Positions 44,605 to 53,409 of a stretch of DNA of 64,000 bases are shown here, one piece after another (within the stretch, counting starts at the first letter, position 1; each line of letters opens with the position of its first letter). A model generated the notes under the pieces. It did no database searches. It worked only from the letters and a program-made list of their open reading frames with translations, and was not told the DNA's origin. The position numbers and the translations under genes are program-made. Source of the stretch: CAZYXZ01 sp964651395 (GTDB taxonomy: Bacteria > Actinomycetota > Actinomycetes > BP-191). Location: contig CAZYXZ010000002.1 in the NCBI GenBank assembly GCA_964651395.1, positions 1-64,000 of the forward strand. Direction: 5' to 3'.

Positions 44605-45774
44605 TCACCCGTGCACCGCGCCCGTGAAGAGCAACGCGCTGGTGGGCACGCCCTCGCCGCTCGTGACGAGCGAGACCGTGGCCTCGGGGACCTGTGACGT
44701 CGACGTGCCGCGGATCTGCCGCACCCCCTCCGAGATGAGGTTGAAGCCGTGCACGTAGGCCTCGCTCATCCCGCCGCCGCTGGTGTTGACCGGCAGGCCG
44801 CCGCCGGGCCCGATGCCCCGGTCGCGGACGAAGCCGGCGGCCTCGCCGCGGCCGCAGAAGCCGTAGCCCTCGAGCGAGAGCAGGATCAGCGGCGAGAAGG
44901 CGTCGTAGAGCTGCGCGACGTCGACGTCCCCGGGGCCGACGGCGGCGTGCGACCACAGCGCCGGGGCGCAGGCCCACGCCGGGCCCTTGAGCGGGTCGTC
45001 ACGGAAGTAGTTGGTCATCGTCTGGTGCTGCGGGTTGAGCCCCTGCGCGAACGAGTGGATGTAGGCCGGCGGCTGCGGGAGGTCGCGCGCCCGCTCCGCC
45101 GAGACGACCACGACCGCGACGGCGCCGTCGGACTCGAGGCAGTTGTCGTAGAGGCACAGCGGCTCCGACACCATCCGCGCGGCGAGGTAGTCCTCCATCG
45201 TCACGGTCTTCGCGTGCATCACCGCGGCGGGGTTGAGGTTCGCGTGCGCGCGCACCGCGAGGGCGACCGCGCCGAGGTCCTCGCGCGACCCGCCGTACTC
45301 GTGGAGGTAGCGGCGCGTGAGCATCGCGATCTCGTCGACCGGCCGGACCAGGCCGAACGGCCGCGAGTACTGCGCGGCCCCGGTGATCCGCTCGCCCACC
45401 TGTGCCCACGGTCGCGACGCCGCCGCCCCACGCTTCCGCGCGCGCCAGGCGACGGCGACCGTGCACTGCCCCGTGGCGACGGCCATCGCGGCCTGCCCCA
45501 CGACGCCGCAACCCGCGCCGCCGCCGTAGCCGACCTGCGACCACCAGGTGACGTCCCCGAACCCGAGGTTGCGGGCGATCTCGACCTCGATGAACGGCTC
45601 CAGCGTGTACGACGCGAGGCCGTCCACCTCGTCGGGGGAGATGCCGCAGTCGTCGAGCGCCGCCTTGACCGCGGTCAGCCCGAGCCGCAGCTCCGACTCC
45701 GGCAGCGACTTCGCGAACGCGGTCTGCCCGATGCCGACCACGGCAGTGCGGTCGCGGAGCGGGTGCTCTACCAA
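44605..45774 (-). CDS. Ltp2-type thiolase-fold aldolase (lipid-transfer protein family)
   Basis: 389 residues, thiolase fold but without thiolase chemistry. Where thiolases have the catalytic His of HD/EAF, this has Tyr290 (AQLYDAFSP). Where they have the second-loop His, it has Tyr340 (SEAYVHGFN). Paired tyrosines at these sites, 50 residues apart, are the hallmark of Ltp2 retro-aldolases that release a short acyl-CoA from a branched side chain. No nucleophilic Cys is evident in the usual N-terminal loop (GYGGGAGCG). Preceded by a hydratase (overlap of 7 bases) and followed by DUF35. Cleavage of a beta-hydroxyacyl-CoA is a strong inference. Confidence 0.83.
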   Translation of the reverse strand: MVEHPLRDRTAVVGIGQTAFAKSLPESELRLGLTAVKAALDDCGISPDEVDGLASYTLEPFIEVEIARNLGFGDVTWWSQVGYGGGAGCGVVGQAAMAVATGQCTVAVAWRARKRGAAASRPWAQVGERITGAAQYSRPFGLVRPVDEIAMLTRRYLHEYGGSREDLGAVALAVRAHANLNPAAVMHAKTVTMEDYLAARMVSEPLCLYDNCLESDGAVAVVVVSAERARDLPQPPAYIHSFAQGLNPQHQTMTNYFRDDPLKGPAWACAPALWSHAAVGPGDVDVAQLYDAFSPLILLSLEGYGFCGRGEAAGFVRDRGIGPGGGLPVNTSGGGMSEAYVHGFNLISEGVRQIRGTSTSQVPEATVSLVTSGEGVPTSALLFTGAVHG

Positions 45775-46586
45775 CCCTTGAACTCTGGGTCGCGGCGCTC
45801 CGCGAACGCCTTCATTCCCTCTCCGGCGTCCTCGGTGCGGTTCACCAGCTCCTGCGCCCAGCCTTCCTCGACGAAGGCAGTCGCCCGGTCGACGTCGAGG
45901 GAGCGGTTGATCAGTCCCTTCGCGTACCCGATCGCCTTGGTGGGCCCGGCGGCGAGCCGCTCGGCCCAGACCGCGACGACAGTGGTCAGGTCGTCCTTCG
46001 GTACGACGCGGTTGACCAGGCCGAGGCGGTGCGCGTCGGTGGCCGACACGTCGTCACCGAAGAAGACCAGCTCCTTGGCCTTCTGGACGCCGACCAGACG
46101 CGGCAGCAGGTACGCGCCGCCCGCGTCCGGCGCGATACCCCGGCGTACGAACACCTCGATGAACCGGGCGTTGTCCGCCGCGATGACCAGGTCGCAGGCC
46201 AGCGCGAGGTGCATGCCGCCCCCGGCCGCGGTGCCGTTGACCGCGGCGATCACCGGCTTCTCGCTGTCCATGATCGCGCCGACGAGCCGCTGCCAGCCGT
46301 CGTTGATCATCCGCGCGACGTCGCCCACGACTCGGTCGGGTGCGCCCTCCGGCTTCGGCTTGCCCGGCCGGTGCGCGCGCAGGTCGGCCCCCGTGCAGAA
46401 GGCCTTCTGGCCGGCCGCGCCGATCACGATGGCGCGCACCTCGAGGCTGCGGCTGGCGTCCTCGACCGCCTCGATCAGCCCGTCGCGCAGCGTGGGTGTC
46501 AGGGCGTTGTGCGCGTCCGGCCGGTTGAGTGTGAGCCAGAGCACGCCGTTCTCGAGACGAGTGAGCAGCTCGGGCTCGTCCGTCAT
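45768..46586 (-). CDS. Enoyl-CoA hydratase/isomerase family protein
   Basis: 272 residues. Oxyanion-hole blocks FCTGADLRAH near 63 and NGTAAGGGMHLALACDLVIAADNARF near 117, and PDAGGAYLLPRLVG near 150. First gene of a three-gene module with Ltp2-type aldolase and DUF35; its stop overlaps the aldolase start. It would hydrate an enoyl-CoA to the beta-hydroxyacyl-CoA used by the aldolase. Close paralogue of the hydratase at 27556-28368. Confidence 0.87.
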   Translation of the reverse strand: MTDEPELLTRLENGVLWLTLNRPDAHNALTPTLRDGLIEAVEDASRSLEVRAIVIGAAGQKAFCTGADLRAHRPGKPKPEGAPDRVVGDVARMINDGWQRLVGAIMDSEKPVIAAVNGTAAGGGMHLALACDLVIAADNARFIEVFVRRGIAPDAGGAYLLPRLVGVQKAKELVFFGDDVSATDAHRLGLVNRVVPKDDLTTVVAVWAERLAAGPTKAIGYAKGLINRSLDVDRATAFVEEGWAQELVNRTEDAGEGMKAFAERRDPEFKGW

Positions 46587-46610
46587 CGACTCGCCGCCTT
46601 TCTCAATGCG

Positions 46611-48698
46611 TCACGGAGCAGAACAGATGACGAGCGCGTCGAGTGCGACGGCGCGGTCGACGGTCACCAGCAACGGGTTGATGTCTACCTCAGACACGTC
46701 GTCGGCGAGGTCCACGGCCAGGTGCTGCACCGCCATGATGGCGTCGAGCAGCGCGTCGATGCTGACGCCGGGCCGGCCACGGACGCCGTGCAGCAGCGCG
46801 GCACCCTTGAGCTCGTCGAGCATTCGCCGCGCCTCGGACCGGTCGAACGGCGGCACCCGATGGGTCACGTCGCCGAGCACCTCGACCAGGACGCCGCCCA
46901 TCCCGACCATGACGACGGGTCCGAAGAGCGGGTCACGTGCGACGCCGACGACCACCTCGACCCCGCCGGTGACCATCTCGCAGACCAGGACGCCGTCGAT
47001 GTGCGCGCCCGGCGCCCTGGTCGCGGCGCGGACCAGCAGCTCCTCGCTCATGGCGTCGACGTCTTCGACCGCGACACCGACCGCCACCAGACCGAGGTCG
47101 CTCTTGTGCGCGATGTCCGGCGAGCTGACCTTCAGCACCACCCGGTCGCCGAGCTCGGCGGCCACCTTGGCGGCCTCGGCCGGCAGCTGCACGAGCGTGT
47201 CGCGGCTGACCTCGATCCCGTACGCCGAGAGCAGCGCCTTGCTGTCCTGCTCGGAGAGCGCGCTGCCGGGCCGGAGCAGCGAGCGGGCCGCATCGTTGCG
47301 CGCCGGTGTCGGCGCGACGAACGGCGAGACGTAGCGCGCGCGGAAGTCGGCGTAGTCGAAGTACGCGCGCACCGCGCGCACGCAGTTGCCGAACGTGCGG
47401 AAGACGGGGATACCGCTCGGCAGCAGGATGTCCGTGTAGGCGACCTCGTTGCCGACCGGTGAGCCCCAGACGACGAAGACCGGCTTGCCGTGCTTCGCCG
47501 CGGCGACGGTGAGGTCCTTGGCCAGGCGCTTGCCCATCGACGCCGCCCCGGTGATCGGGCAGATGAGCGCGGCGACGCCGGGGTCCTCGAGGATCGCGTC
47601 GAGGATGAGCGCGCCGCGCTGGTCGCCGGACGGCGCCCCCCCGCTGTCGACCGGGTTGCTGACGCGCAGGTAGCCGGGGATGTGCTCACGCAGCCTCGCC
47701 TGCGTCTCACCGGTCAGGGTCACCAGGTCGAGCCCGGCGGTCGCCACCAGGTCCGCCATGTGCGCGCCGGTGCCACCGGAGATGGAGTAGACGGCGACAC
47801 CGGTGCCCTGCGGTGGCGTCGTCCGCGCGAACGACGCGGCCACGTCGAGGAGCTCGTCCAGCCCGTCGACCCGCGTGACGCCGTACTGGCGGAAGACGGC
47901 GTCGACGACGGCGTCGGCACCGGTCAGGTGGCCGGTGTGCGCCTGTGCCATCGACGCGCCTTCGGAGGTACGCCCGACCTTCACGGCGACGACCGGCTTG
48001 CCGGCCTGCGCGCAGTGGTCGAGGGCGAGCCGCAGGGTGCGGCCGTCCTTGAACCCCTCGATGTAGGTGGCGATGGCGCCGACCTCCGGCTGGTCGGCGA
48101 ACCAGGCCGCGAAGTCCGCGAACTCGAGATCGACCTCGTTGCCGGTCGGCGCCCAGTGCGAGAGCCGGATGCCGATCTCCTGCCCCTGGAACACGGGCCG
48201 GCCCTGATGGCCGCTCTGCGTGACGAGCGCGATCGCCTGTCCGGGCAGGTCGTCCCGGAAGAACTCGAAGGCGTTCATGTTGGTGTTGGGCCCGAGCAGC
48301 CGGGTGTCGCTGCCCGCGACCAGCTCGGCCAGCTCCGCCTGCCGCGCGGCGCCCGCGTCGCCCGCCTCGGCGAAGTCGGCGGCGAAGACCACCGCGAACT
48401 TCGCGCCCTTGGCGACCACCTCGCGCATCGCCGGCAGCGCATCGCCGACCAGGACGACGGCCAGGTCGAGCTCACCCGGCACGTCGGCGACACTGCGGTA
48501 GCAGGTCAGCCCGTCGACCTCGTCGCGGTTGGGGTTGACCGGGTAGACGGTCGCGCCGACCGACTCGACCTTGGCGCGCAGCTTCTGCCACATGACGGTA
48601 TTCGGCTTGTGCGGAGTGTCCGAGGCGCCGACCACGGCGACCGTGCGCGGCGTGAAGAACGGCGCCAAGTCGATGCGTCGCAGCCCCGGCGTCCCCAC
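46611..48698 (-). CDS. ADP-forming acyl-CoA synthetase (acetate-CoA ligase-like)
   Basis: 695 residues. Order: CoA-binding domain (RTVAVVGASDTPHKPN), succinyl-CoA-synthetase-like domains with phospho-His in AQAHTGHLTGAD, NPVDSGGAPSGD, and an ATP-grasp domain (VVLKVSSPDIAHKSDLGLVAVGV, GVEVVVGVARDPLFGPVVMVGMGG, VDINPLLV). It makes acyl-CoA from acid, CoA and ATP, or ATP from acyl-CoA. 12 residues or fewer of start ambiguity. The operator palindrome lies 10 bases upstream of the GTG. The downstream hydratase begins 24 bases after its stop, so it may head the 48698-44148 transcript. Confidence 0.88.
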   Translation of the reverse strand: MGTPGLRRIDLAPFFTPRTVAVVGASDTPHKPNTVMWQKLRAKVESVGATVYPVNPNRDEVDGLTCYRSVADVPGELDLAVVLVGDALPAMREVVAKGAKFAVVFAADFAEAGDAGAARQAELAELVAGSDTRLLGPNTNMNAFEFFRDDLPGQAIALVTQSGHQGRPVFQGQEIGIRLSHWAPTGNEVDLEFADFAAWFADQPEVGAIATYIEGFKDGRTLRLALDHCAQAGKPVVAVKVGRTSEGASMAQAHTGHLTGADAVVDAVFRQYGVTRVDGLDELLDVAASFARTTPPQGTGVAVYSISGGTGAHMADLVATAGLDLVTLTGETQARLREHIPGYLRVSNPVDSGGAPSGDQRGALILDAILEDPGVAALICPITGAASMGKRLAKDLTVAAAKHGKPVFVVWGSPVGNEVAYTDILLPSGIPVFRTFGNCVRAVRAYFDYADFRARYVSPFVAPTPARNDAARSLLRPGSALSEQDSKALLSAYGIEVSRDTLVQLPAEAAKVAAELGDRVVLKVSSPDIAHKSDLGLVAVGVAVEDVDAMSEELLVRAATRAPGAHIDGVLVCEMVTGGVEVVVGVARDPLFGPVVMVGMGGVLVEVLGDVTHRVPPFDRSEARRMLDELKGAALLHGVRGRPGVSIDALLDAIMAVQHLAVDLADDVSEVDINPLLVTVDRAVALDALVICSAP

Positions 48699-48708
48699 GC
48701 GGCAATCC

Positions 48709-48722
48709 TGACACGCCCGTCA
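48709..48722. promoter_or_regulatory. Operator palindrome TGACACGCCCGTCA
   Basis: Upstream of the ADP-forming synthetase/hydratase/Ltp2/DUF35 genes, ten bases from the GTG at 48698. It has the extended CTGAC...GTCAGG flanks. Confidence 0.76.
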
Positions 48723-48759
48723 GGGAAGTGCATGCGCGTGTCGTCGGGGAACGTCCCCG

Positions 48760-51015
48760 CTAGGACATCACACCCTCGGCCGCCAGCGCGGCCAGCTCCT
48801 CGGCGGGGATGCCGAGGAACCCGCCGAGGACGGCGTCGTTGTGCTGGCCGAGCGTGGGTCCCGGCCGGCGTACGCCGCCGGGTGTCGCGGTGAGCCGGAA
48901 GCCGACTTCCTCGTAGAGCTGCTCGCCCATGACCGGATGGACGAGGGACACGAAATGCCGCCGGTGCGCCAGCTGCGGGTCGTCGTGCAGGTCGCCCCAG
49001 TCGAGCACGGCGTACGCGTCGAGCCCGGCGGACTGCAGCAGCTCGGCGGTCTCCTCCGCGCCGCGCAGCTGCGTCCACGACTCGACCAGCGCCTCCAGCT
49101 CGTCGATCCGCTCGAGCCGCCCGGTCAGCCGCGCGAGTCCGGGGTCGGAGACGCCGATCAGCCGCGCGAGGGTGGCCCACTCGGCGTCGTCCCAGGCGGC
49201 CAGCGCGACCCAGCGGTCCTCGCCGGCGGCGCGGAAGGCGCCGTGCGGCGCGGCCCGGTCGGAGCGGTTGCCGGAGCGCTGCCCGACGTGGCCGTTCACG
49301 TAGTAGTCGAGCAGCCACGGCGAGAGCGTGTAGAGCGCGGCCTCGACCTGCGCGAGGTCGAGGTACACGCCCTGTCCGGTGCGGCGGCGGTAGTGCAGGC
49401 CGGCGGCGAGCGCGGCGGCGACGTAGCGCGGCGCCAGCGAGTCGGTGATGGTCCCGGCCGGGCCCACCGGCTCGCGGTCCGGCCAGCCGGTCAGGAAGTT
49501 GTAGCCCGACAGCGCCGCGCCCTGGCCGCCGAAGCCCGGATAGTCCTTGTGCGGGCCGGTGTTGCCCTGCAGGCACGCGCTCACCATGACCAGGTCCGGC
49601 TTCTCGGCCGAGAGCGTCGCGAAGTCGAGACCCCACGAGGCCATGGCCTTCGGTGCGAAGTTCTCGCTGACCGCGTCGGCCCATTGCACGAGCTGCCTGG
49701 CGATGGCGACCGCGCGGGCGTCCTTCATGTTCAGCGTCACGCCGAGCTTGCCGGCGTTGAGGATCGAGAAGAACTGCGACCCCTCCACGCCGTGCGGGTT
49801 GTCCGGCCCCATCGAGTACATCCGCAGGAAGTCGGGCCGCGTGCTGCTCTCGACGCGCACCACCGTGGCCCCGTGATCGGCGAAGTACCGCGCCGCGATC
49901 GGCCCCGCCGCTCCGCTCCCGAACTCGAGGATCTTCACCCCGCCCCACGCGCCCCCGCCACCCCCCCCTTCCGGATCTCGCGTACCGCCAGGGGTCGCTT
50001 TTCGACCCTTTTCGGTACGTGAGATCGCGTTCTGGGGGTGGCGGATCTGGACGAAGTGGCGGGGCATGCCCTGCTCGTCGAAGAAGTCGCGGGCCGCGAG
50101 CTGGGCGTTGGCGTAGAGCTCCTTTGGCGAGTTGGCCGGCGCGAGCATGAGGCCGGTGTCGACGGCGTACTGGTAGAGCTCGGCCATCGTGCGGGTCGCG
50201 AAGAACGCGGCGATCGGCTCGGTGATCGCCGCCAGCTGCTCGGGCGTCGAGCCGTTGGGCGTGTACGCCGACCAGTCCATCGCCGCGAGCACGTCGGCGC
50301 CGGGCACGCCGGCCTCGACGCAGAACCGCGTGATCGTCTCGAGGTTGCGCAACCGGGCCTTGCCGCCGCGCAGTCCGAAGGACACGAAGCCGTCCGCGCA
50401 TTGCCAGATCTCGCGCGTGCGGCCGGTCACCGCCCCGCGCCGCTTGCCGCGGTTCTTCTCCGTCGGGAATCGGGCCGGTCCGGTCATGCTCGTGATGAGC
50501 ATCGTCTCCTGGATCGACACGTCGACCACCTGGGCGAGGCCCGACCACAGCGCGGTCAGCGCGCCGACGACGGCCTCCGCCGCGACGTGGTTGTACGCCG
50601 TCGGCTCGGCCGCGCGGATCGGCGCGCGGTCCGGGTCACCGGTCGGGTACATCCCGCCGCCGCTCGCGACCCCGGTGAGGTCCGAGCCGCGCCAGCCGGC
50701 GCGCGGTCCGGTCAGCCCGTACGGCGTGATGGCCACCCAGACGTTGGTAGGCGGGCCCGGTGGCGCCTCGTGCGACAGCACGATGTCGAACGCGGCGTCG
50801 TCAGCCGATCCGACCACGCTCTTGCCTGCGTTGAGCGCGGCGAAGCGCAACGACGTGCCGTCCGGGGCGAACGGCGGCAGCCGGCGCACCGGCGACGCGC
50901 CGCCCGCCTCGACCAGGACCACCTCGGCGCCGAGGTCGGCCAGGATGCGCCCGGCCAGCTGTCCGGCCTCACCGGTGCGGTCGACCACCCGCACCCCGTC
51001 GAGCAGACCTGCCAT
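48760..51015 (-). CDS. Tandem-domain CaiB/BaiF CoA-transferase
   Basis: 751 residues, two class III CoA-transferase domains (about 1-335 and 358-751) joined by a glycine-rich linker (EGGGGGGAWGG). Domain 2 has the complete family pattern, with catalytic Asp525 in GTITDSLAPRY. In domain 1 the aligned position is Tyr141 (EPTAYNHVAA), so that half is probably non-catalytic. The protein could mimic the interlocked dimer in one chain. ATG start at 51015. It follows the cupredoxin gene on the same strand with no gap, but the two seem unrelated in role. Confidence 0.84.
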   Translation of the reverse strand: MAGLLDGVRVVDRTGEAGQLAGRILADLGAEVVLVEAGGASPVRRLPPFAPDGTSLRFAALNAGKSVVGSADDAAFDIVLSHEAPPGPPTNVWVAITPYGLTGPRAGWRGSDLTGVASGGGMYPTGDPDRAPIRAAEPTAYNHVAAEAVVGALTALWSGLAQVVDVSIQETMLITSMTGPARFPTEKNRGKRRGAVTGRTREIWQCADGFVSFGLRGGKARLRNLETITRFCVEAGVPGADVLAAMDWSAYTPNGSTPEQLAAITEPIAAFFATRTMAELYQYAVDTGLMLAPANSPKELYANAQLAARDFFDEQGMPRHFVQIRHPQNAISRTEKGRKATPGGTRDPEGGGGGGAWGGVKILEFGSGAAGPIAARYFADHGATVVRVESSTRPDFLRMYSMGPDNPHGVEGSQFFSILNAGKLGVTLNMKDARAVAIARQLVQWADAVSENFAPKAMASWGLDFATLSAEKPDLVMVSACLQGNTGPHKDYPGFGGQGAALSGYNFLTGWPDREPVGPAGTITDSLAPRYVAAALAAGLHYRRRTGQGVYLDLAQVEAALYTLSPWLLDYYVNGHVGQRSGNRSDRAAPHGAFRAAGEDRWVALAAWDDAEWATLARLIGVSDPGLARLTGRLERIDELEALVESWTQLRGAEETAELLQSAGLDAYAVLDWGDLHDDPQLAHRRHFVSLVHPVMGEQLYEEVGFRLTATPGGVRRPGPTLGQHNDAVLGGFLGIPAEELAALAAEGVMS

Positions 51016-52068
51016 CTACGTGACGGTGACCTTGCCGGCCATGCCGGGGTGCAGGACGCACGTGTACACGTACGAGCCGGCCTTCGGGAAGGTCAGCGAG
51101 AACGTGTCCGTCGGGAACCCCGGAGCTGGGCCGATGAAGCCGGAGTGCGCCTGCGCGGTCGTGCTGCTCAGGCTGCCGCCGGACTTCACGCCGAACGGGT
51201 TGAGCGCCTTGGGATCCTCCGGACTCGACAGCCCGGCGTTGAACGAGACGGTGTGCGGCTCGTAGACCCCGCCGACCTTCCAGGTCACGGTCTCCCCGGC
51301 CTTGATGGCGACGTCGGTGGGCGAGAACTCCAGAACGGCGACGACGTTGTCGCCCCACCCGGCGGTGACCTGCCCGGGCTGCGCCGCAGGGGCGGCCAGC
51401 GCCGACGCGGCGTTCTGGTGCGCGGTCAGCTCCGTGGCTCCCTGCGCGGCGACCTCCGCGGCGGGCTTCCGCTCGGTGTCGGTCGCGACCACGTTGATGC
51501 TGCCGCGCATGAGCGGGTGCAGCATGCAGACGTAGGGGTAGGTGCCGGTTGCGACGTCCGCGCCGATCTTCACCGACGTCTTGTTGTTCGGCGCCTGCGG
51601 GTCGCCGACCAGCAGGCCGGAGTTCCAGTAACCCGTGCCGTTCCACGCCGTACCGACGGGCAGCGCGCTCGGTGGGCAGAGTGTGAGGGTGGTGCTCGGT
51701 TCGGCCGCGGTGACGCACGGCCCGAAGACGGCGGGGTTCAGCCCCTTCGGCGTGATGAGCGGCGGGATGTTGGAGCCGTCCGCCTTCACCCCGAGGGTGA
51801 CGGTGTGCGCCTGGTTGCGCATGGCGAAGTTGATCGTGTCGCCGGGACGGACGGCGATCGTCGAGGGGTAGTACGCGGCGTACTGCCGTGACCCGCCGGA
51901 GGCCGGCGGGGCGTCGATCGCGACCTCCCAGGTGACGACGCCGGTCGGCCCGGCGGCCTGCGGCGAGGCAGAGGAAGCGGTGGGGGTCGGGGTCGCACCC
52001 GGGTCGTCGTCGCTGCAGGCGGCCAGCACCATCGCGGCCACCCCTACTGCTGCCACCAGTCGGCGCAT
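51016..52068 (-). CDS. Lipoprotein with two cupredoxin (type 1 copper) domains
   Basis: 350 residues. Lipobox VLAACSD with acylated Cys18. Domain 1 (about 45-195) has copper ligands H88 (NQAHTV), C181, H184 and M187 (CMLHPLM). Domain 2 (about 238-350) has H272 (EPHTV), C337, H340 and M343 (CVLHPGM). Both sets are complete, so it should carry two blue-copper sites on the outer face of the membrane, probably for electron transfer. A Shine-Dalgarno (GAGGAGGAG) precedes the ATG. The tandem CaiB gene follows immediately downstream. Confidence 0.86.
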   Translation of the reverse strand: MRRLVAAVGVAAMVLAACSDDDPGATPTPTASSASPQAAGPTGVVTWEVAIDAPPASGGSRQYAAYYPSTIAVRPGDTINFAMRNQAHTVTLGVKADGSNIPPLITPKGLNPAVFGPCVTAAEPSTTLTLCPPSALPVGTAWNGTGYWNSGLLVGDPQAPNNKTSVKIGADVATGTYPYVCMLHPLMRGSINVVATDTERKPAAEVAAQGATELTAHQNAASALAAPAAQPGQVTAGWGDNVVAVLEFSPTDVAIKAGETVTWKVGGVYEPHTVSFNAGLSSPEDPKALNPFGVKSGGSLSSTTAQAHSGFIGPAPGFPTDTFSLTFPKAGSYVYTCVLHPGMAGKVTVT

Positions 52069-52145
52069 GGCTCCTCCTCGACCAAATCGATCTTGTCCAG
52101 ACGCGCCAGACAGTAGCCGGTCTTGCGCCGACGTACGGCAAACCC

Positions 52146-52159
52146 TGACACTGACGTCA
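52146..52159. promoter_or_regulatory. Operator palindrome TGACACTGACGTCA
   Basis: 24 bases upstream of the amidohydrolase ATG (52183), in the gap to the divergent cupredoxin gene. An AGGAG ribosome-binding site (52171) lies between operator and start. Confidence 0.75.
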
Positions 52160-52182
52160 GGGAACCCGACAGGAGCCGCCCA

Positions 52183-53352
52183 ATGTCCTACCGCATCGTC
52201 TCCGCCGACGCGCACATCCTCGAGCCGGTGGACATCTGGCAGACGTGGCTGCCCTCGAAGTACCAGGACAAGGCGCCGACCCTGGTCAAGGACGTCGACG
52301 GCGGCGACGCCTGGCAGTTCGCCGGCCTGGACCCGGACCCGATCGGACTGGTGTCCACGCCGGGCATGCCCTACGACAAGTTCCGCTGGACCGGCGTCAC
52401 GTACGACGAGGCACGGCCCGGCTGCTACGACGGCGCCGAGCGGCTCAAGGACCTCGACCTCGACGGTGTCGACGCCGAGATCCTCTTCCCGCCGCAGCGC
52501 ACCGTCGGGCACTTCCTCGGTGACGAGGACGACGACTTCGTGCTGGCCGGAATCGACGCCTACAACAACTTCCTCTGGGAGCAGTTCTGCGCGCCGGACC
52601 GGTCGCGCCTGGTCGGCATGGCGCAGATCCCGAGCCTGGGCATCGACGTCGCCGTCGACTCCCTTCGCAAGGCCAAGGCCCGCGGCTTCAAGGGCGTCGT
52701 CATCTCCATGTGGCCCTCGGGCGGCGACTCGATCTCGGACGAGGACGACCCGTTCTGGGCGGCCGCGCAGGACGAGGGCATGACCGTCTGCAACCACATC
52801 AACATGCAGTCGCGGAAGTCGCGCATCGCGACCCGCAAGGCGGCGATCGCCTCGGGTGTCGGTGGCGGTGTTCTCGGCCGGACCGGGCCCAACGCCAACG
52901 CGAAGGCGGTCGGTGGGCTGGGTGGTGTGTTCGGTCCCGCTACGTCGACGATCAGCGGCCTGATCTTCACGGGCGTCTTCGAGCGCTTCCCCGGGCTCCA
53001 GGTCGCGATGATCGAGATCGGCGTCGGCTGGATCCCGCACTTCCTCGAGCAGATGGACGACCGCTACTGGCGCAACCGGTCGTGGGGCAAGGTGCCGATC
53101 ACCGAGCCGCCGTCGTTCTACTGGTACCGCAACATGTCGGCCAGCTTCATCACCGACCGCATCGGCATCGCCAACCGGCACGCGGCCGGCCTCGACAACA
53201 TCATGTGGTCGACGGACTACCCGCACCACGGCAACGACTGGCCGTACAGCCGCAAGGTCATCGACGAGCACATGACCGGTGTGCCGGCGGAGGAGAAGGC
53301 GAAGATCATCGGCGGCAACGCCGTCCGCGTCTTCAACCTGGGCCAGGACTGA
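52183..53352 (+). CDS. Amidohydrolase-2 family metal-dependent hydrolase/decarboxylase
   Basis: 389 residues. N-terminal metal site SADAHILEP (Asp-x-His), central CNHINM, conserved LQVAMIEIGVGWIPHFLEQMD, and C-terminal STDYPHHGNDWP with metal Asp. The group includes ACMSD-type decarboxylases and hydrolases of ring-cleavage products. It is common in actinobacterial aromatic and steroid degradation clusters. The ATG at 52183 is supported by AGGAG 8 bases upstream. Followed 57 bases later by the fused CoA-transferase. Confidence 0.86.
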   Translation: MSYRIVSADAHILEPVDIWQTWLPSKYQDKAPTLVKDVDGGDAWQFAGLDPDPIGLVSTPGMPYDKFRWTGVTYDEARPGCYDGAERLKDLDLDGVDAEILFPPQRTVGHFLGDEDDDFVLAGIDAYNNFLWEQFCAPDRSRLVGMAQIPSLGIDVAVDSLRKAKARGFKGVVISMWPSGGDSISDEDDPFWAAAQDEGMTVCNHINMQSRKSRIATRKAAIASGVGGGVLGRTGPNANAKAVGGLGGVFGPATSTISGLIFTGVFERFPGLQVAMIEIGVGWIPHFLEQMDDRYWRNRSWGKVPITEPPSFYWYRNMSASFITDRIGIANRHAAGLDNIMWSTDYPHHGNDWPYSRKVIDEHMTGVPAEEKAKIIGGNAVRVFNLGQD

Positions 53353-53409
53353 CCGGCACACTCGTCCCGGTGGCCGTCCCGGTGCCGGGTCCCGGCTAGC
53401 CTGCGCGAC

